Positions 17,243 through 26,136 of a stretch of 53,045 nt of DNA are shown piece by piece (the first letter of the stretch is position 1; each line of letters begins with the position of its first letter). The notes under the pieces were generated by a model. It was not told where the DNA came from and made no database searches. It saw only the letters and a list, made by a program, of their open reading frames with translations. Made by a program: the position numbers and the translations under genes. The DNA is from CAXSDR01 sp964236445. Lineage in GTDB: Bacteria > Actinomycetota > Actinomycetes > Motilibacterales > Motilibacteraceae. The DNA is taken from contig CAXSDR010000007.1 of the NCBI GenBank assembly GCA_964236445.1, positions 1 through 53,045 of the forward strand, given 5' to 3'.

Positions 17243-18646
17243 TCACGCGGTCCAGCTCGCCGGTGACCTGCCTCGGACCGCCGGCGTCCTGCCGGCCTGC
17301 AACCGCGACGATGCCTCGGCCAGCAGCGACCCCACCTGCGCCATCGACTCGGGCGGCATCGTGAAGGGCAGCCGCAGGAAGCGGTCAGCCGTGCCGTCGA
17401 CCGTGAACCGCGGGCCGGGCACGACCCGCAGGCCGAGATCGAGCGCGTGCGCCGCGAGTCGGGTGGCGCCGGTGGTGGGCAGCTCGACCCACAGGACCAT
17501 GCCGGCCGACGGCGACGCACAGCGCCATCCCGGCAGCTCGCGCGAGATCACGTCCAGGAGCGCGTCGCGCGAGCGGCGCAGCTGCGTGCGACGCTCACCC
17601 AGGACGTCGGCCGCGCGGGCGAGCAGCTCGGCCGCGACCAGCTGGTCGAGCACCGGGCTCGCCAGGTCATGGCTCGCCCGGGCGTTCGCGAGCCGGGCGA
17701 GCAGGTCGGGCGAGGCGCGGATCCACCCGATCCGCAGGCCCGCCCAGAACGCCTTGCTCATGGAGCCGAGCGTCACGACGGACCCGTCGATCGCGGCCAT
17801 CGGCACCGGGGCGGCGCCGTCGAGCACGAGGTCGGCAAAGGTCTCGTCGACCACCACCGCCGAGCCGCTCAGGTGCGCCAGGATGCGCTCGCGCTGAGCG
17901 GTGGTCGCGAGCAGGCCGGTCGGGTTCTGGCCGTCGGGGGTGAGGTGCACGAGCGGCGCGGTCTGTGACCCGGCCTCCCAGCCGGCGGCACCGACCGGCA
18001 GGGCCACGGCACGCAGCCGGTGCGCGCCGAGCGCGTCCAGGACGCCCGGATAGGTCGGCTGCTCCACGAGCACGCGGCCGCCAGGCGTCGTGAGAGTGCA
18101 GAGCACGAGATTCCAACCGTGCAGCGCTCCTCCGGTCACGAGCACCTGGTCTGCCGTTGTCGTCAGGCCACGCGCGCAGAGGTGCGCGGCGATGGCAGCC
18201 CGCAGCGACGGCAGCCCCAGTGGGTGCAGACCGTGACCGGCGAGCAGCGGGCGCAGCGCGATCGACGCCGCCTGCACTGCGTCGATGAGCTGGGAGGGAG
18301 CCGGGAGCGCCGCGACGGAGAGGTCCATGACGTCGCTGCCCTCCCCCGGCACGGCGTCGGGTCGCGCGGGGACCGCCGCGGGGACCGTCACCCGGCTGCC
18401 GGCGCCGCGGTCGCTGCGGAGGTAGCCCTCGGCGCGGAGCACGTCGTAAGCCGCGGTGACCGTGGTGCGGCTGACGCCCAGAGCCAGGGCCAGCACCCGC
18501 TCCGACGGCAGCCGGGCGCCGACGGGAAGGCGCCCGTCGAGGGCCAGACCCCGGATGCCGCGGGCGACAGCGGCGTACGCCGGGGCCCCCGTGAGCCAGG
18601 GAGCGAGCAGCTCGGCGAGCCGATCCCGGTGCAACCCGACCACCAT
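17243..18646 (-). CDS. MocR-type regulator with PLP-dependent aminotransferase domain (YczR-like)
   Basis: The 467-residue product fuses a GntR winged-helix domain (about residues 20-90, with RLPSERVLALALGVSRTTV) to a fold-type I aminotransferase-like domain. The PLP lysine is Lys298 in GSMSKAFWAG, with DGQNPTG (Asn241) and VVVDETF (Asp267) completing the cofactor site. MocR proteins are PLP-binding transcription factors. This one is divergent, 49 bp away, from a YczE-like membrane protein gene, the pairing known as yczR/yczE, so it probably controls that gene and itself. Confidence 0.93.
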   Translation of the reverse strand: MVVGLHRDRLAELLAPWLTGAPAYAAVARGIRGLALDGRLPVGARLPSERVLALALGVSRTTVTAAYDVLRAEGYLRSDRGAGSRVTVPAAVPARPDAVPGEGSDVMDLSVAALPAPSQLIDAVQAASIALRPLLAGHGLHPLGLPSLRAAIAAHLCARGLTTTADQVLVTGGALHGWNLVLCTLTTPGGRVLVEQPTYPGVLDALGAHRLRAVALPVGAAGWEAGSQTAPLVHLTPDGQNPTGLLATTAQRERILAHLSGSAVVVDETFADLVLDGAAPVPMAAIDGSVVTLGSMSKAFWAGLRIGWIRASPDLLARLANARASHDLASPVLDQLVAAELLARAADVLGERRTQLRRSRDALLDVISRELPGWRCASPSAGMVLWVELPTTGATRLAAHALDLGLRVVPGPRFTVDGTADRFLRLPFTMPPESMAQVGSLLAEASSRLQAGRTPAVRGRSPASWTA

Positions 18647-18653
18647 CCTGCCT

Positions 18654-18677
18654 TTGGCTATGTTGACGCAAGGCCAA
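18654..18677. promoter_or_regulatory. Candidate MocR operator: TTGGC-N14-GCCAA
   Basis: An inverted repeat with 5-bp arms spans most of the 49-bp gap between the MocR gene and the yczE-like gene, right beside the regulator start. MocR proteins commonly bind sites in such divergent gaps. The arms are short, so chance occurrence is possible. Confidence 0.35.
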
Positions 18678-18695
18678 GTCTGCCACGCTCGCCGT

Positions 18696-19376
18696 GTGCC
18701 TGTCCTCGCCCCTGTGCCACCCGGCCGCCGACCCGCCCGTTTTCTGCTGCTGCTCGCCGGGCTCGCGCTCTATGGCTTCAGCGACGGCCTGCTCGTGCTG
18801 GCCGACGTGGGGCTCGATCCGTGGGACGTGCTGCACCAGGGCCTGTCGCGCACGCTCGGAATGCAGGTGGGGACGTGGTCGATCCTCGTCGGGGCTCTCG
18901 TGCTGCTCTGCTGGCTGCCGCTGCGACAGCGACCCGGACTCGGCACGGTGTGCAATGTCGTGACCATCGGCGCGACGCTGAACCTCACGCTGTGGGCGCT
19001 GCCGGCACCGCACGGGCCCGTGCGCCAGGCTGCCGTCTTCACGACCGGCGTGCTCCTCAACGCCGTGGCCACCGGCGCCTACATCGGCGCCGGGCTCGGG
19101 CCGGGGCCGCGCGACGGGCTGAGCACCGGCATCGCCGCTCGAGGCGTGCCGCTGCGGCGCATCCGCACCGCGATCGAGGTGGGCGTGCTGGCCCTGGGCT
19201 GGCTGCTCGGTGGGACCGTGGGCTGGGGCACGGTCGTCTATGCGCTCGCCATCGGGCCGCTCGTGCACGTCACGATCCCGTGGCTGCGGCTGACCGGGCA
19301 CGGCGAGGACCACGAGGACATCGGCCGTGGTCACGCCTCGATCGCGTCAGGTCGCTCTGCCAGGATCTTGCCGTGA
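18696..19376 (+). CDS. YczE-like integral membrane protein
   Basis: GTG 18696 gives 226 residues with five or six hydrophobic segments. LYGFSDGLLVLADVGLDPWDVLHQG near the N-terminus and YIGAGLGPGPRDGLSTGIA in the centre are characteristic of the YczE/YyaS/YitT-like family. The molecular function is not established; in Bacillus, YczE has been linked to antibiotic production. Its divergent MocR partner is the likely regulator. The stop overlaps the LysE-family gene start by 4 bp (GTGA), so the two are translationally coupled. Confidence 0.88.
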   Translation: MPVLAPVPPGRRPARFLLLLAGLALYGFSDGLLVLADVGLDPWDVLHQGLSRTLGMQVGTWSILVGALVLLCWLPLRQRPGLGTVCNVVTIGATLNLTLWALPAPHGPVRQAAVFTTGVLLNAVATGAYIGAGLGPGPRDGLSTGIAARGVPLRRIRTAIEVGVLALGWLLGGTVGWGTVVYALAIGPLVHVTIPWLRLTGHGEDHEDIGRGHASIASGRSARILP

Positions 19377-20017
19377 TCTCCCCACACAGCGTCATCGGCG
19401 TGGCGCTCGTCGCGCTCGGCATGGTGCTCACGCCGGGTCCGAACATGATCTATGTCGTCTCCCGCAGCATCACGCAGGGCAGGCGTGCAGGCCTGATCTC
19501 ACTGACTGGTGTGGCCGTCGGCTTCTGCGCCTACCTCGGTGCCACGGCCGCCGGGCTGTCGGCGGCGTTCGCCGCGGTTCCCGCCGTCTATCTCGGGGTC
19601 AAGCTGGCCGGCGCAGGCTATCTCGGCTGGCTCGCGTGGCAGGCGGTGCGCCCCGGTGGCCTGTCGGTGTTCACACCCGTCGCGCTCCCCCACGACTCGT
19701 CCCGACGGCTGTTCACGATGGGCCTGCTCACCAACCTGCTCAACCCCAAGGCAGCGATCCTCTATGCCTCGCTCATCCCGCAGTTCGTCGATGTGCGTGC
19801 TGGCCGTGTCGCTGAGCAGTTCCTCGTCCTCGGCTCGGTGCAGATCAGCATCAGCCTGCTCGTCAACGGGGCGTTGGTGCTGGGCGCGGGCAGCATCGCC
19901 GTCTTCCTGCGCCGCCGACCCGGATGGCTGCGCATCCAGCGCTACGTCACCGGGACGATGCTCGGCCTCATCGCCGTGAAGCTGGCCACCGACCGGGCGC
20001 GCCCGCTGCCCGCGTAG
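19373..20017 (+). CDS. LysE/RhtB-family amino-acid exporter
   Basis: GTG 19373 overlaps the yczE-like stop; the product is 214 residues with about six hydrophobic segments. The N-terminal TPGPNMIYVVSRSITQGRRAG and the central LLTNLLNPKAAILYASLIPQF are classical LysE/RhtB motifs. These transporters export amino acids or derivatives by cation antiport. Substrate cannot be assigned from sequence. Coupling to a MocR-regulated gene suggests a substrate linked to PLP-dependent amino-acid chemistry, which is inference. Confidence 0.93.
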   Translation: MISPHSVIGVALVALGMVLTPGPNMIYVVSRSITQGRRAGLISLTGVAVGFCAYLGATAAGLSAAFAAVPAVYLGVKLAGAGYLGWLAWQAVRPGGLSVFTPVALPHDSSRRLFTMGLLTNLLNPKAAILYASLIPQFVDVRAGRVAEQFLVLGSVQISISLLVNGALVLGAGSIAVFLRRRPGWLRIQRYVTGTMLGLIAVKLATDRARPLPA

Positions 20018-20167
20018 CGCTGCGCGACCATGCCCGCCCGTGGGCCCGCCTGAAACTACACCCGGTTAGCTGTGGGGCCGTGATGATCAGCACACCGTCA
20101 CTTCCTTCCCGGTTGCCCCCACCTATTGCGCCGTCGCTCACGGTGCGTGAAGGTTGCGGTGCGGCCC

Positions 20168-20183
20168 TGCACCGACCGGTGCA
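20168..20183. promoter_or_regulatory. Palindrome TGCACCG-AC-CGGTGCA upstream of the protease
   Basis: A perfect 7-bp-arm inverted repeat with a 2-nt centre lies 33 bp before the protease start and 20 bp before its GGAGG ribosome site. It could be an operator or a 5'-leader hairpin. The remainder of 20018-20216 shows nothing else recognisable. Confidence 0.3.
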
Positions 20184-20216
20184 CCTCGGGCTGCCGGACA
20201 TGTGGAGGCTTCTCGC

Positions 20217-23200
20217 ATGCGATCAGCGCCTTTCCGTACGGTGGTCCTGGGATCGGCGGCCGCAACCCTGGCGGGCGTGATGTCGGTCGGCGCTACGTTG
20301 GCCGGTGCCGCTCCCGCCCATGCCGCCGACACCACGGCGACGGAGCCGGTGATCGTCCTCCTGGCCGACCAGCTCGCCGACACGCCGGCCGACCGCCCGC
20401 ACGCCGCCGAGCGGGGAGAGCGGGCGCGCCTGAGCCAGGCCGCAGTGCTGTCGCGCCTGCCCGGCCGGGCCCCCACCGAGCTCAAGAACTTCACCCTGGG
20501 CAACGCGTTCTCGGCCACCGTGACGACGGCGCAGGCCGCCACGCTGGCCCTCGACCCCGCCGTCGCGAGCGTCACCGTCGACCGTCCCGTCCCGGTGAGC
20601 CCGCAAGCGCCGAGCACGGCTGCCGCCGCCGCACCCGCGCCGAGCGCCGCCGCAGGGCCGTCCCCCGTCGACCCGGGCGCGTGCTCCACAGACCCCGACA
20701 AGCCGGTTCTCGAGCCGGAGGCCCTGACCACCATCAACGCCAGGTCCAGCGACCCGGCCCAGAAGACCGCGGCCTCCCTCGGCATCGACGGCAGCGGCGT
20801 CAAGGTCGCGTACATCGCCGATGGCATCAACCCCGCGAACGCTGGTTTCCGTCGTGCCGACGGCACGTCTGCCATCGTCGACTACAAGGACTTCTATGGT
20901 GACGGGCCCGACGCCGTCACCGGCGGAGCCGAGGCGTTCGGCGACGCCTCCGCGATCGCGGCCCAGGGCAACGTGACGTTCGACGTCGCCGACTTCGCCA
21001 ACCCCGCGGTCGTCAGCTTTCCCGGAGGTCACTGCTACATCCGCATCGTGGGCGTCGCGCCCGGCGCGAGCATCGTGGCTCTGAAGGCCGGCAGCGAGCT
21101 GCTCCCGAACTCGGCCATCCTGCAGGCCATCGACTACGCCGTCACGACCGCTCATGTCGATGTCATCAACGAGTCCTTCGGTGGCAACGTCTATCCCGAC
21201 AACGGCGCACGCGACACGATCCAGCTCTTCGACGACCAGGCCGTCAAGGCCGGCGTCACGGTGTCCGTCTCCACCGGCGACGCCGGCGTCACGAGCACCA
21301 TCGGCACCCCCGGCACCGACCCGCTGGTGATCTCGAGCGGAGCGACCACCGACTCGCGGCTCTACGAGCAGGTCGGCTATGCGCTGGCCACCCGCTTCGG
21401 CAACGGCCACTGGGCCGACGACAACATCTCGGCGCTGTCCTCAGCCGGCATCACCGAGAACGGCCGCACGATCGACCTCTCCTCTCCAGGAGAGGCCGAC
21501 TGGGCGCTGTGCGACGACTCCGGCAACTTCACGAACTGCACGTCGTTCCAGGGAACGCCGGCCAAGATCCAGTCCTTCGGGGGCACCAGCCAGTCGGCAC
21601 CCATCACGGCAGGCGTTGCGGCGCTGGTCATCCAGGCCTACCGCAAGACCCACGCCAACGTCTCGCCGACGCCCGCGCTGGTCAAGAAGATCCTCACCAG
21701 CACCACGCGTGACCTCGGCTTCCCCGGCGAGGAGCAGGGCACCGGGCGCATCGACGCCCGGGCAGCTGTCGAGGCCGCCCTCACCTATCCCGGGGCGACC
21801 GCCGCCGCCCCGGGCGACGTCTCGTCCAACATCGTCTTCAGCCCCGACCAGCTCACGCTGTCGGGCGCTCCCGGCACCACGCGTACGGCGACCGTCAAGG
21901 TGACCAACGTCGGCACCTCGCGCCTGACGGTGCTGCCGTCCACGCGGACGTACGCCTCGCTCGGCGCGCAGACGCAGACGGTCGCGATCGACGCGGCGAG
22001 CACCCAGACGCTGCCCTATCCCACGAGCGGCGCACCCTGGGCCTACACGACGGCGACGTTCGACGTCCCACCGGGCGCCGACCGGCTCGACACCCGCATC
22101 CTGTGGCAGAGCGGCGCGGGGCCCGGCTCGACGGGGCCGGTGGTGCGGCTGAGCCTGTTCGCTCCCGACGGCACCTACGAGGCCAACACGCGCCCGCAAG
22201 GTGGCACCGCACCGGCGAACTACGGCGCCGTCGACGTACGACACCCTGCCGCGGGCACGTGGACCGCTGTCCTCTACACCGCGCAGCATGGCGGCTTCAC
22301 CGGTGACGTGACGCTGCGCGCAGATGCGCTGCGCGCGGTCCCGGTCGGCTCGCTGAGCCCGTCACGGTTCAAGCTCGACCCGGGAGCGAGCCGCAGCGTG
22401 CACGTCACCGTCCCCATCCCGGCCGTGGGTGGTGACGCCTCCTACACCATGTCCCTGGCCACGTCCAGCGGGCACCAGACCGCGGTGCCGGTCATCGTGC
22501 GCGCACTCGTCCCGACGAGTGCCTCGGGGACGGGCACGTTCGCGGGGACCATCTCCGGTGGAAACGCCCGTTCCTACGCGCCGGCACAGACGTTCAGCTA
22601 TGCGTTCGACGTGCCCAGGGGCCAGCGCGACCTCGACGTCTCCGTGACGCTGGCCGACGACCCGGGCGACCTGCTCGAGGGCATCCTCGTCGCGCCCAAC
22701 GGTGAGACCCCGTCGATCAGCACCAACGGTTCGCCTCTCGGGGCCGGCACGTCGGGGTTGTCGATGCAGAACACCGTGGCCGACCCGCAGGCCGGGCGCT
22801 GGCGCTACGTCGTCGTCGTCGAGAACCCCGTGTCGGGCAAGGAGCTGACCGAAGCCTTCACCGGTCAGGTCAGTTTCAACAGGTTCACGGCAGTCCTCGC
22901 CGGTCTTCCGACGTCGCTGCGGTCGGGCCGGACGACCACGGCGAAGGTCACGGTGACCAACCCGGGTCCGGCGCCGATCGCCGTGCAGACCGACGCACGC
23001 GTCGCCGACTACGAGCACCTGCAGCTCGCGCCGCAGTTCGCGGGGTCGACGTTCGACCTGCCGCTCGACGTCGAGAAGCTGTCGTCCGTGCCATGGTTGC
23101 TCGTCCCGCCGGACACCCGGGTGCTGTCGCTTTCGGCGTCTTCCACGGTGCCGGCTCAGGTCGAGCTTACGTCGCCCGGCGGCGGCATCGACGTCTTCGG

Positions 23201-23636
23201 CGATCTCCAGCAGGCCAGGTCCGGCGACACGGTCTCCACGGCGACGGTGCGGGAGAAGCAGCCCACCCTCCTCGGCCAGGGCTACTGGGGAACCTACGTG
23301 CAGGAGATCGGGCCGTTCGGGAACGGCGGGGCTCCCGTCGGCAAGACCACGCTCGTCGCCGACGCGCTGACCTATGGGTTCGACCGCACGGTGCAGACGT
23401 CGACAGGCGATCCCTACCTGGCAGCGGTGGACCCGACTGCTGACTCCGGCACTCCGGTGGTCATCGAGCCGGGCGCCACGGCGACGATCACCGTCGCGAT
23501 CACGCCGACGGCGAGGAAGGGCGGGACCGTCAAGGGCGTGCTCAACATCGTCACCACGCCGATCGGCGTGGCGGGGCTGTTCAACACGACGGGCGACGTT
23601 CTCGCCGCCCTGCCCTACCGCTACAAGGTCTCCTAG
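20217..23636 (+). CDS. Secreted subtilase-fold serine peptidase with sedolisin-like active-site residues
   Basis: GGAGG at 20204-20208 fixes ATG 20217; the product is 1139 residues. A signal peptide (about 1-37, ending AHAA) is followed by an I9-like propeptide (about 42-125), a subtilase-fold domain (about 180-535) and about 600 residues of beta-rich, Fn3/pre-peptidase-C-like repeats. The nucleophile is Ser458 in FGGTSQSAP. There is no HGT motif: the helix that should carry His has Glu239-xxx-Asp243 (EAFGD). The first-strand Asp is shifted (YIADGI), and the oxyanion Asn is replaced by Asp355 (STGDAG). That set resembles the Glu-Asp-Asp-Ser residues of sedolisins (S53). It is likely exported and cleaves proteins outside the cell. 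Substrate unknown. Confidence 0.88.
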   Translation: MRSAPFRTVVLGSAAATLAGVMSVGATLAGAAPAHAADTTATEPVIVLLADQLADTPADRPHAAERGERARLSQAAVLSRLPGRAPTELKNFTLGNAFSATVTTAQAATLALDPAVASVTVDRPVPVSPQAPSTAAAAAPAPSAAAGPSPVDPGACSTDPDKPVLEPEALTTINARSSDPAQKTAASLGIDGSGVKVAYIADGINPANAGFRRADGTSAIVDYKDFYGDGPDAVTGGAEAFGDASAIAAQGNVTFDVADFANPAVVSFPGGHCYIRIVGVAPGASIVALKAGSELLPNSAILQAIDYAVTTAHVDVINESFGGNVYPDNGARDTIQLFDDQAVKAGVTVSVSTGDAGVTSTIGTPGTDPLVISSGATTDSRLYEQVGYALATRFGNGHWADDNISALSSAGITENGRTIDLSSPGEADWALCDDSGNFTNCTSFQGTPAKIQSFGGTSQSAPITAGVAALVIQAYRKTHANVSPTPALVKKILTSTTRDLGFPGEEQGTGRIDARAAVEAALTYPGATAAAPGDVSSNIVFSPDQLTLSGAPGTTRTATVKVTNVGTSRLTVLPSTRTYASLGAQTQTVAIDAASTQTLPYPTSGAPWAYTTATFDVPPGADRLDTRILWQSGAGPGSTGPVVRLSLFAPDGTYEANTRPQGGTAPANYGAVDVRHPAAGTWTAVLYTAQHGGFTGDVTLRADALRAVPVGSLSPSRFKLDPGASRSVHVTVPIPAVGGDASYTMSLATSSGHQTAVPVIVRALVPTSASGTGTFAGTISGGNARSYAPAQTFSYAFDVPRGQRDLDVSVTLADDPGDLLEGILVAPNGETPSISTNGSPLGAGTSGLSMQNTVADPQAGRWRYVVVVENPVSGKELTEAFTGQVSFNRFTAVLAGLPTSLRSGRTTTAKVTVTNPGPAPIAVQTDARVADYEHLQLAPQFAGSTFDLPLDVEKLSSVPWLLVPPDTRVLSLSASSTVPAQVELTSPGGGIDVFGDLQQARSGDTVSTATVREKQPTLLGQGYWGTYVQEIGPFGNGGAPVGKTTLVADALTYGFDRTVQTSTGDPYLAAVDPTADSGTPVVIEPGATATITVAITPTARKGGTVKGVLNIVTTPIGVAGLFNTTGDVLAALPYRYKVS

Positions 23637-23701
23637 CTGCAAACATCAGGGGACGTCGGCGACAGGACGACACGCAGGCTGCGCCCGATTCCTCCGCTGG
23701 C

Positions 23702-24379
23702 GTGGGCATGATCTCGGGGATACTGCCTGCTGCTGTCATGACGGAAGAGCTGTTCCACGACCCTGACGACCTGCACCTCCTGCCCGAGGAGGAAGCCGTG
23801 ATCGCCGACGCGGTGGAGAAGAGGCGGCGCGAGTTCGGCGCCGTCCGCCACTGCGCCCGTACGGCTCTGGCTCGCCTCGGGCATCCACCGGTGGCGCTGC
23901 TGCCGGGCGAGCAAGGCGCGCCGCAGTGGCCCTCCGGCGTCGTCGGAAGCATGACTCACTGCAACGGCTACCGCGCCGCGGCAGTGGGCCGCAGCTGCGA
24001 GGTCATCACGATCGGGATCGACGCCGAGCCGCACCGGCCACTGCCGGCAGGTGTCCTCGCGTCGGTCGCACGCCCGGAGGAACTCGGTCAGCTCAGCATG
24101 CTGAGCAAGACAGACCTCTCGGTGCACTGGGACACCGTGCTGTGGAGCTGCAAGGAATCGGTCTACAAGGCGTGGTTCCCGCTGACCGGGCGCCGACTGG
24201 ACTTCGAGGACGCTTCTGTCACGATCGATCCGGTCACTGCGTCGTTCTCAGCCCGTCTGCTGGTTTCCCCACCCGTCGTGGCCGGTTCACCACTACGAGG
24301 TTTCTACGGGCGATGGGTGGTCGGCAACGGGCTGCTCGTGTCGGCGATCGGCTTGCTGTCGCCACCGGGCCGGGACTGA
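23702..24379 (+). CDS. 4'-phosphopantetheinyl transferase (EntD/Sfp type)
   Basis: The 225-residue product (GTG 23702, or ATG 23708) transfers phosphopantetheine from CoA to carrier proteins of polyketide or peptide synthases. Motifs are intact: GSMTHCNGY, the Mg-binding IGIDAEPHRPL and WSCKESVYKAW, followed by the LDFEDASVTID strand. The overall layout is EntD-like. It is the only complete catalytic gene for carrier-protein biosynthesis here, beside polyketide synthase remnants and a type II thioesterase. It may also serve synthases elsewhere in the genome. The 3' end overlaps the convergent epimerase gene by 76 bp. Confidence 0.92.
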   Translation: MGMISGILPAAVMTEELFHDPDDLHLLPEEEAVIADAVEKRRREFGAVRHCARTALARLGHPPVALLPGEQGAPQWPSGVVGSMTHCNGYRAAAVGRSCEVITIGIDAEPHRPLPAGVLASVARPEELGQLSMLSKTDLSVHWDTVLWSCKESVYKAWFPLTGRRLDFEDASVTIDPVTASFSARLLVSPPVVAGSPLRGFYGRWVVGNGLLVSAIGLLSPPGRD

Positions 24380-24825
24380 CGATCGGACGACCCGCCGTCA
24401 GCGCATGCAAACGCCGGCTGGACGAGCTCCACGAGCACTCCTCCGCAGTCACCCGGGTGCAGGAAGGAGACGACCGACCCGGCTGTGCCCTCTCGGCTGT
24501 CCACGACCACGCGGCTTCCGGCCTCACGAAGGATCTCGGTCTCCTGGCGCACGTCGGTGGTCCCGAACGCAATGTGATGCAACCCGGCGCCGTGTCGCTG
24601 CAGGAACTTGCCCACGGGAGAGTCCGCGCGTGTGGGCTCGAGCAACTGGACGTAGGTCGCGGCGACGTCCCCGTTCCCGTCGAGGCGCAGAAGCGCCTCT
24701 CGTACGCCCTGCTCGTCATTGGTCTGCTGGTGTACGAGTTCGAAGCCGAAGCTGCGCCGGTAGAACTCGATGCTGGCCTGCAGGTCGAAACATGCAATGC
24801 CGACGTGGTCGATCCGAGTGAACAA
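24304..24825 (-). CDS. mce: Methylmalonyl-CoA epimerase
   Basis: A TTG at 24825 is chosen as start: it follows GGAG with six intervening bases, and homology begins at FTRIDHVGIA. The 173-residue product interconverts (2R)- and (2S)-methylmalonyl-CoA. The four metal ligands of the vicinal-oxygen-chelate fold are visible: His in IDHVGIA, Gln in YVQLLEP, His in LHHIAFG and Glu in VLVELVQP. About 30 extra C-terminal residues, not family-like, overlap the convergent phosphopantetheinyl transferase gene. Unlike the mutase and MeaB remnants beside it, this gene appears intact. Confidence 0.88.
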   Translation of the reverse strand: MFTRIDHVGIACFDLQASIEFYRRSFGFELVHQQTNDEQGVREALLRLDGNGDVAATYVQLLEPTRADSPVGKFLQRHGAGLHHIAFGTTDVRQETEILREAGSRVVVDSREGTAGSVVSFLHPGDCGGVLVELVQPAFACADGGSSDRQSRPGGDSKPIADTSSPLPTTHRP

Positions 24826-24902
24826 GAGACTCTCCTGTCGATGATGGGTGGAGCGCCGGGTGTCCGGAAGGCTCGACGGCCGGGGACGATGCCTGGCGCA
24901 GT

Positions 24903-25858
24903 TCACATGGGTTTCCGCTGGAGGAACGCGTCGACCAGCTCCTCGCGGCATGTCCGGCGGACATGGTGCGATCTCTGACGTGGCGATCCAGCGCGGCCGA
25001 CACGTCTCGCACGCGCACGTCACGGGCGAAGGCATCCAGCACGGCGGCACGAGCAGCGGCCCACATTTCGGTGCTGCGCTGGGCTTCGCGCTTCCGGTCC
25101 CATTCACCGTCACGCTGGAGTACGACACGGTGCCGCTGCACCTCGCGCCAGACCTCCTCCATTCCTGACCGCCGCAGAGCCGAGCATGTGAGCACAGGTG
25201 GGAGCCAGCTGTCGGTGCGCGACCTACGCCGTAGGCCGCCGCGCAGTGAACCAGCTGCCAGGTCGGCCTCTGTGGTGTTCGGTTCCTCTGCCTTGGTGAC
25301 CACCAGCACGTCGGCTACTTCGAGGATCCCCTGCTTGGCGGCCTGCAGGTCATCGCCCATACGCGCCGGTGCGAGCAGAACCAGACAGTCGACCAGGTCG
25401 CCGACTGACGCCTCTGACTGGCCGACGCCGACGGTCTCGACAAGGACCACGTCATAGCCGGCCGCCTCCAACACCACGATCGAGTCCGAGGTGGCACGGC
25501 TCAAGCCGCCCAACACGCCACCGGACGGTGCGGGGCGGATGAACGCGTCTGCATGTGCAGCAAGCTCATGCATCCGGGTCCGGTCACCGAGCAGGCTGCC
25601 ATGGGTCCGCGGCGAGGAAGGGTCGACAGCCAGCACCGTTAATCGGTGCCCCGTATTCACTAGATGCAGGCCCAGCGCCTGCGTCAGCAGCTTGTCCGCG
25701 ACGACGCGGTGCTCGCACCGGGTGGACTCGACCAGAGTGATGGCCCGGGCCAACGCTGCGCGCGCCCCGCCGAGCACCCCTTCGACAAGAACCGCGGCGT
25801 CGCACTCACCCGCGGGTGACGCCCCCGTGTCGGATCGCACGAAGAATGCGCCCGTCAC
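24903..25858 (-). pseudogene. Degenerate MeaB-type mutase chaperone GTPase lacking its P-loop
   Basis: The GTG start (25858) overlaps the mutase fragment stop. The product clearly matches MeaB, which loads and protects adenosylcobalamin mutases: ARAITLVES, VLAVDPSS, DAFIRPAPSGGVLGGLSRAT, VETVGVGQSE. At the junction near 25678/25679, LLTQ (to residue 60) runs straight into ALGLHL. The roughly 25-30 residues normally between them, including GxPGxGKST, are missing in frame. The base-recognition NKAD is TKAE. Near 24950 a one-base deletion shifts the frame: the family-like end EELVDAFLQRKPM and its stop at 24903 are in another frame, while the actual ORF runs on to 24716. GTP binding is therefore unlikely. 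Confidence 0.8.
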
Positions 25859-26121
25859 GCGGACGGGTAGTGCCGGCGCGACAGCAATGCCAGCAGCTCG
25901 GCAACGGCCTCGACCAGCACGGTACCGGAGGGGAAGACTGCGGCCACACCCGCTGAACGGAGCTCGGCGATGTCTTGCTTCGGGATGACCCCTCCCACGA
26001 CGGTCAGGATGTCCGCGCGGCCCAGGGCGCCGAGCTGCTCGATGAAGTCCGGCACCAGGCGCAGGTGCGCGCCTGCCAGTGTGGAGATGCCGACCACATG
26101 CACATCAGCATCGACAGCCTG
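25855..26121 (-). pseudogene. C-terminal remnant of methylmalonyl-CoA mutase (B12-binding domain end)
   Basis: The frame from about 26121 to 25855 reads QQAVDADVHVVGISTLAGA, then VVGGVIPKQD and AAVFPSGT, the last ~85 residues of the mutase cobalamin-binding domain. The SxL and GG motifs are present. The preceding DxHxxG cobalt-ligand loop and the whole substrate-binding barrel are absent. The homology starts about 15 bp after the thioesterase stop codon, marking a deletion or recombination junction. A short product could start at GTG 26103, but it could not bind B12 normally. It overlaps the meaB start by 4 bp, the usual mutase-meaB order. Confidence 0.8.
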
Positions 26122-26136
26122 CTGGCTCCTTGTCGA

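Noticed and set aside
17667..19334. 555-codon minus-strand open frame spanning the MocR/YczE region
   Set aside because: It is low-complexity Arg/Ala/Pro sequence and shadows two well-defined genes.
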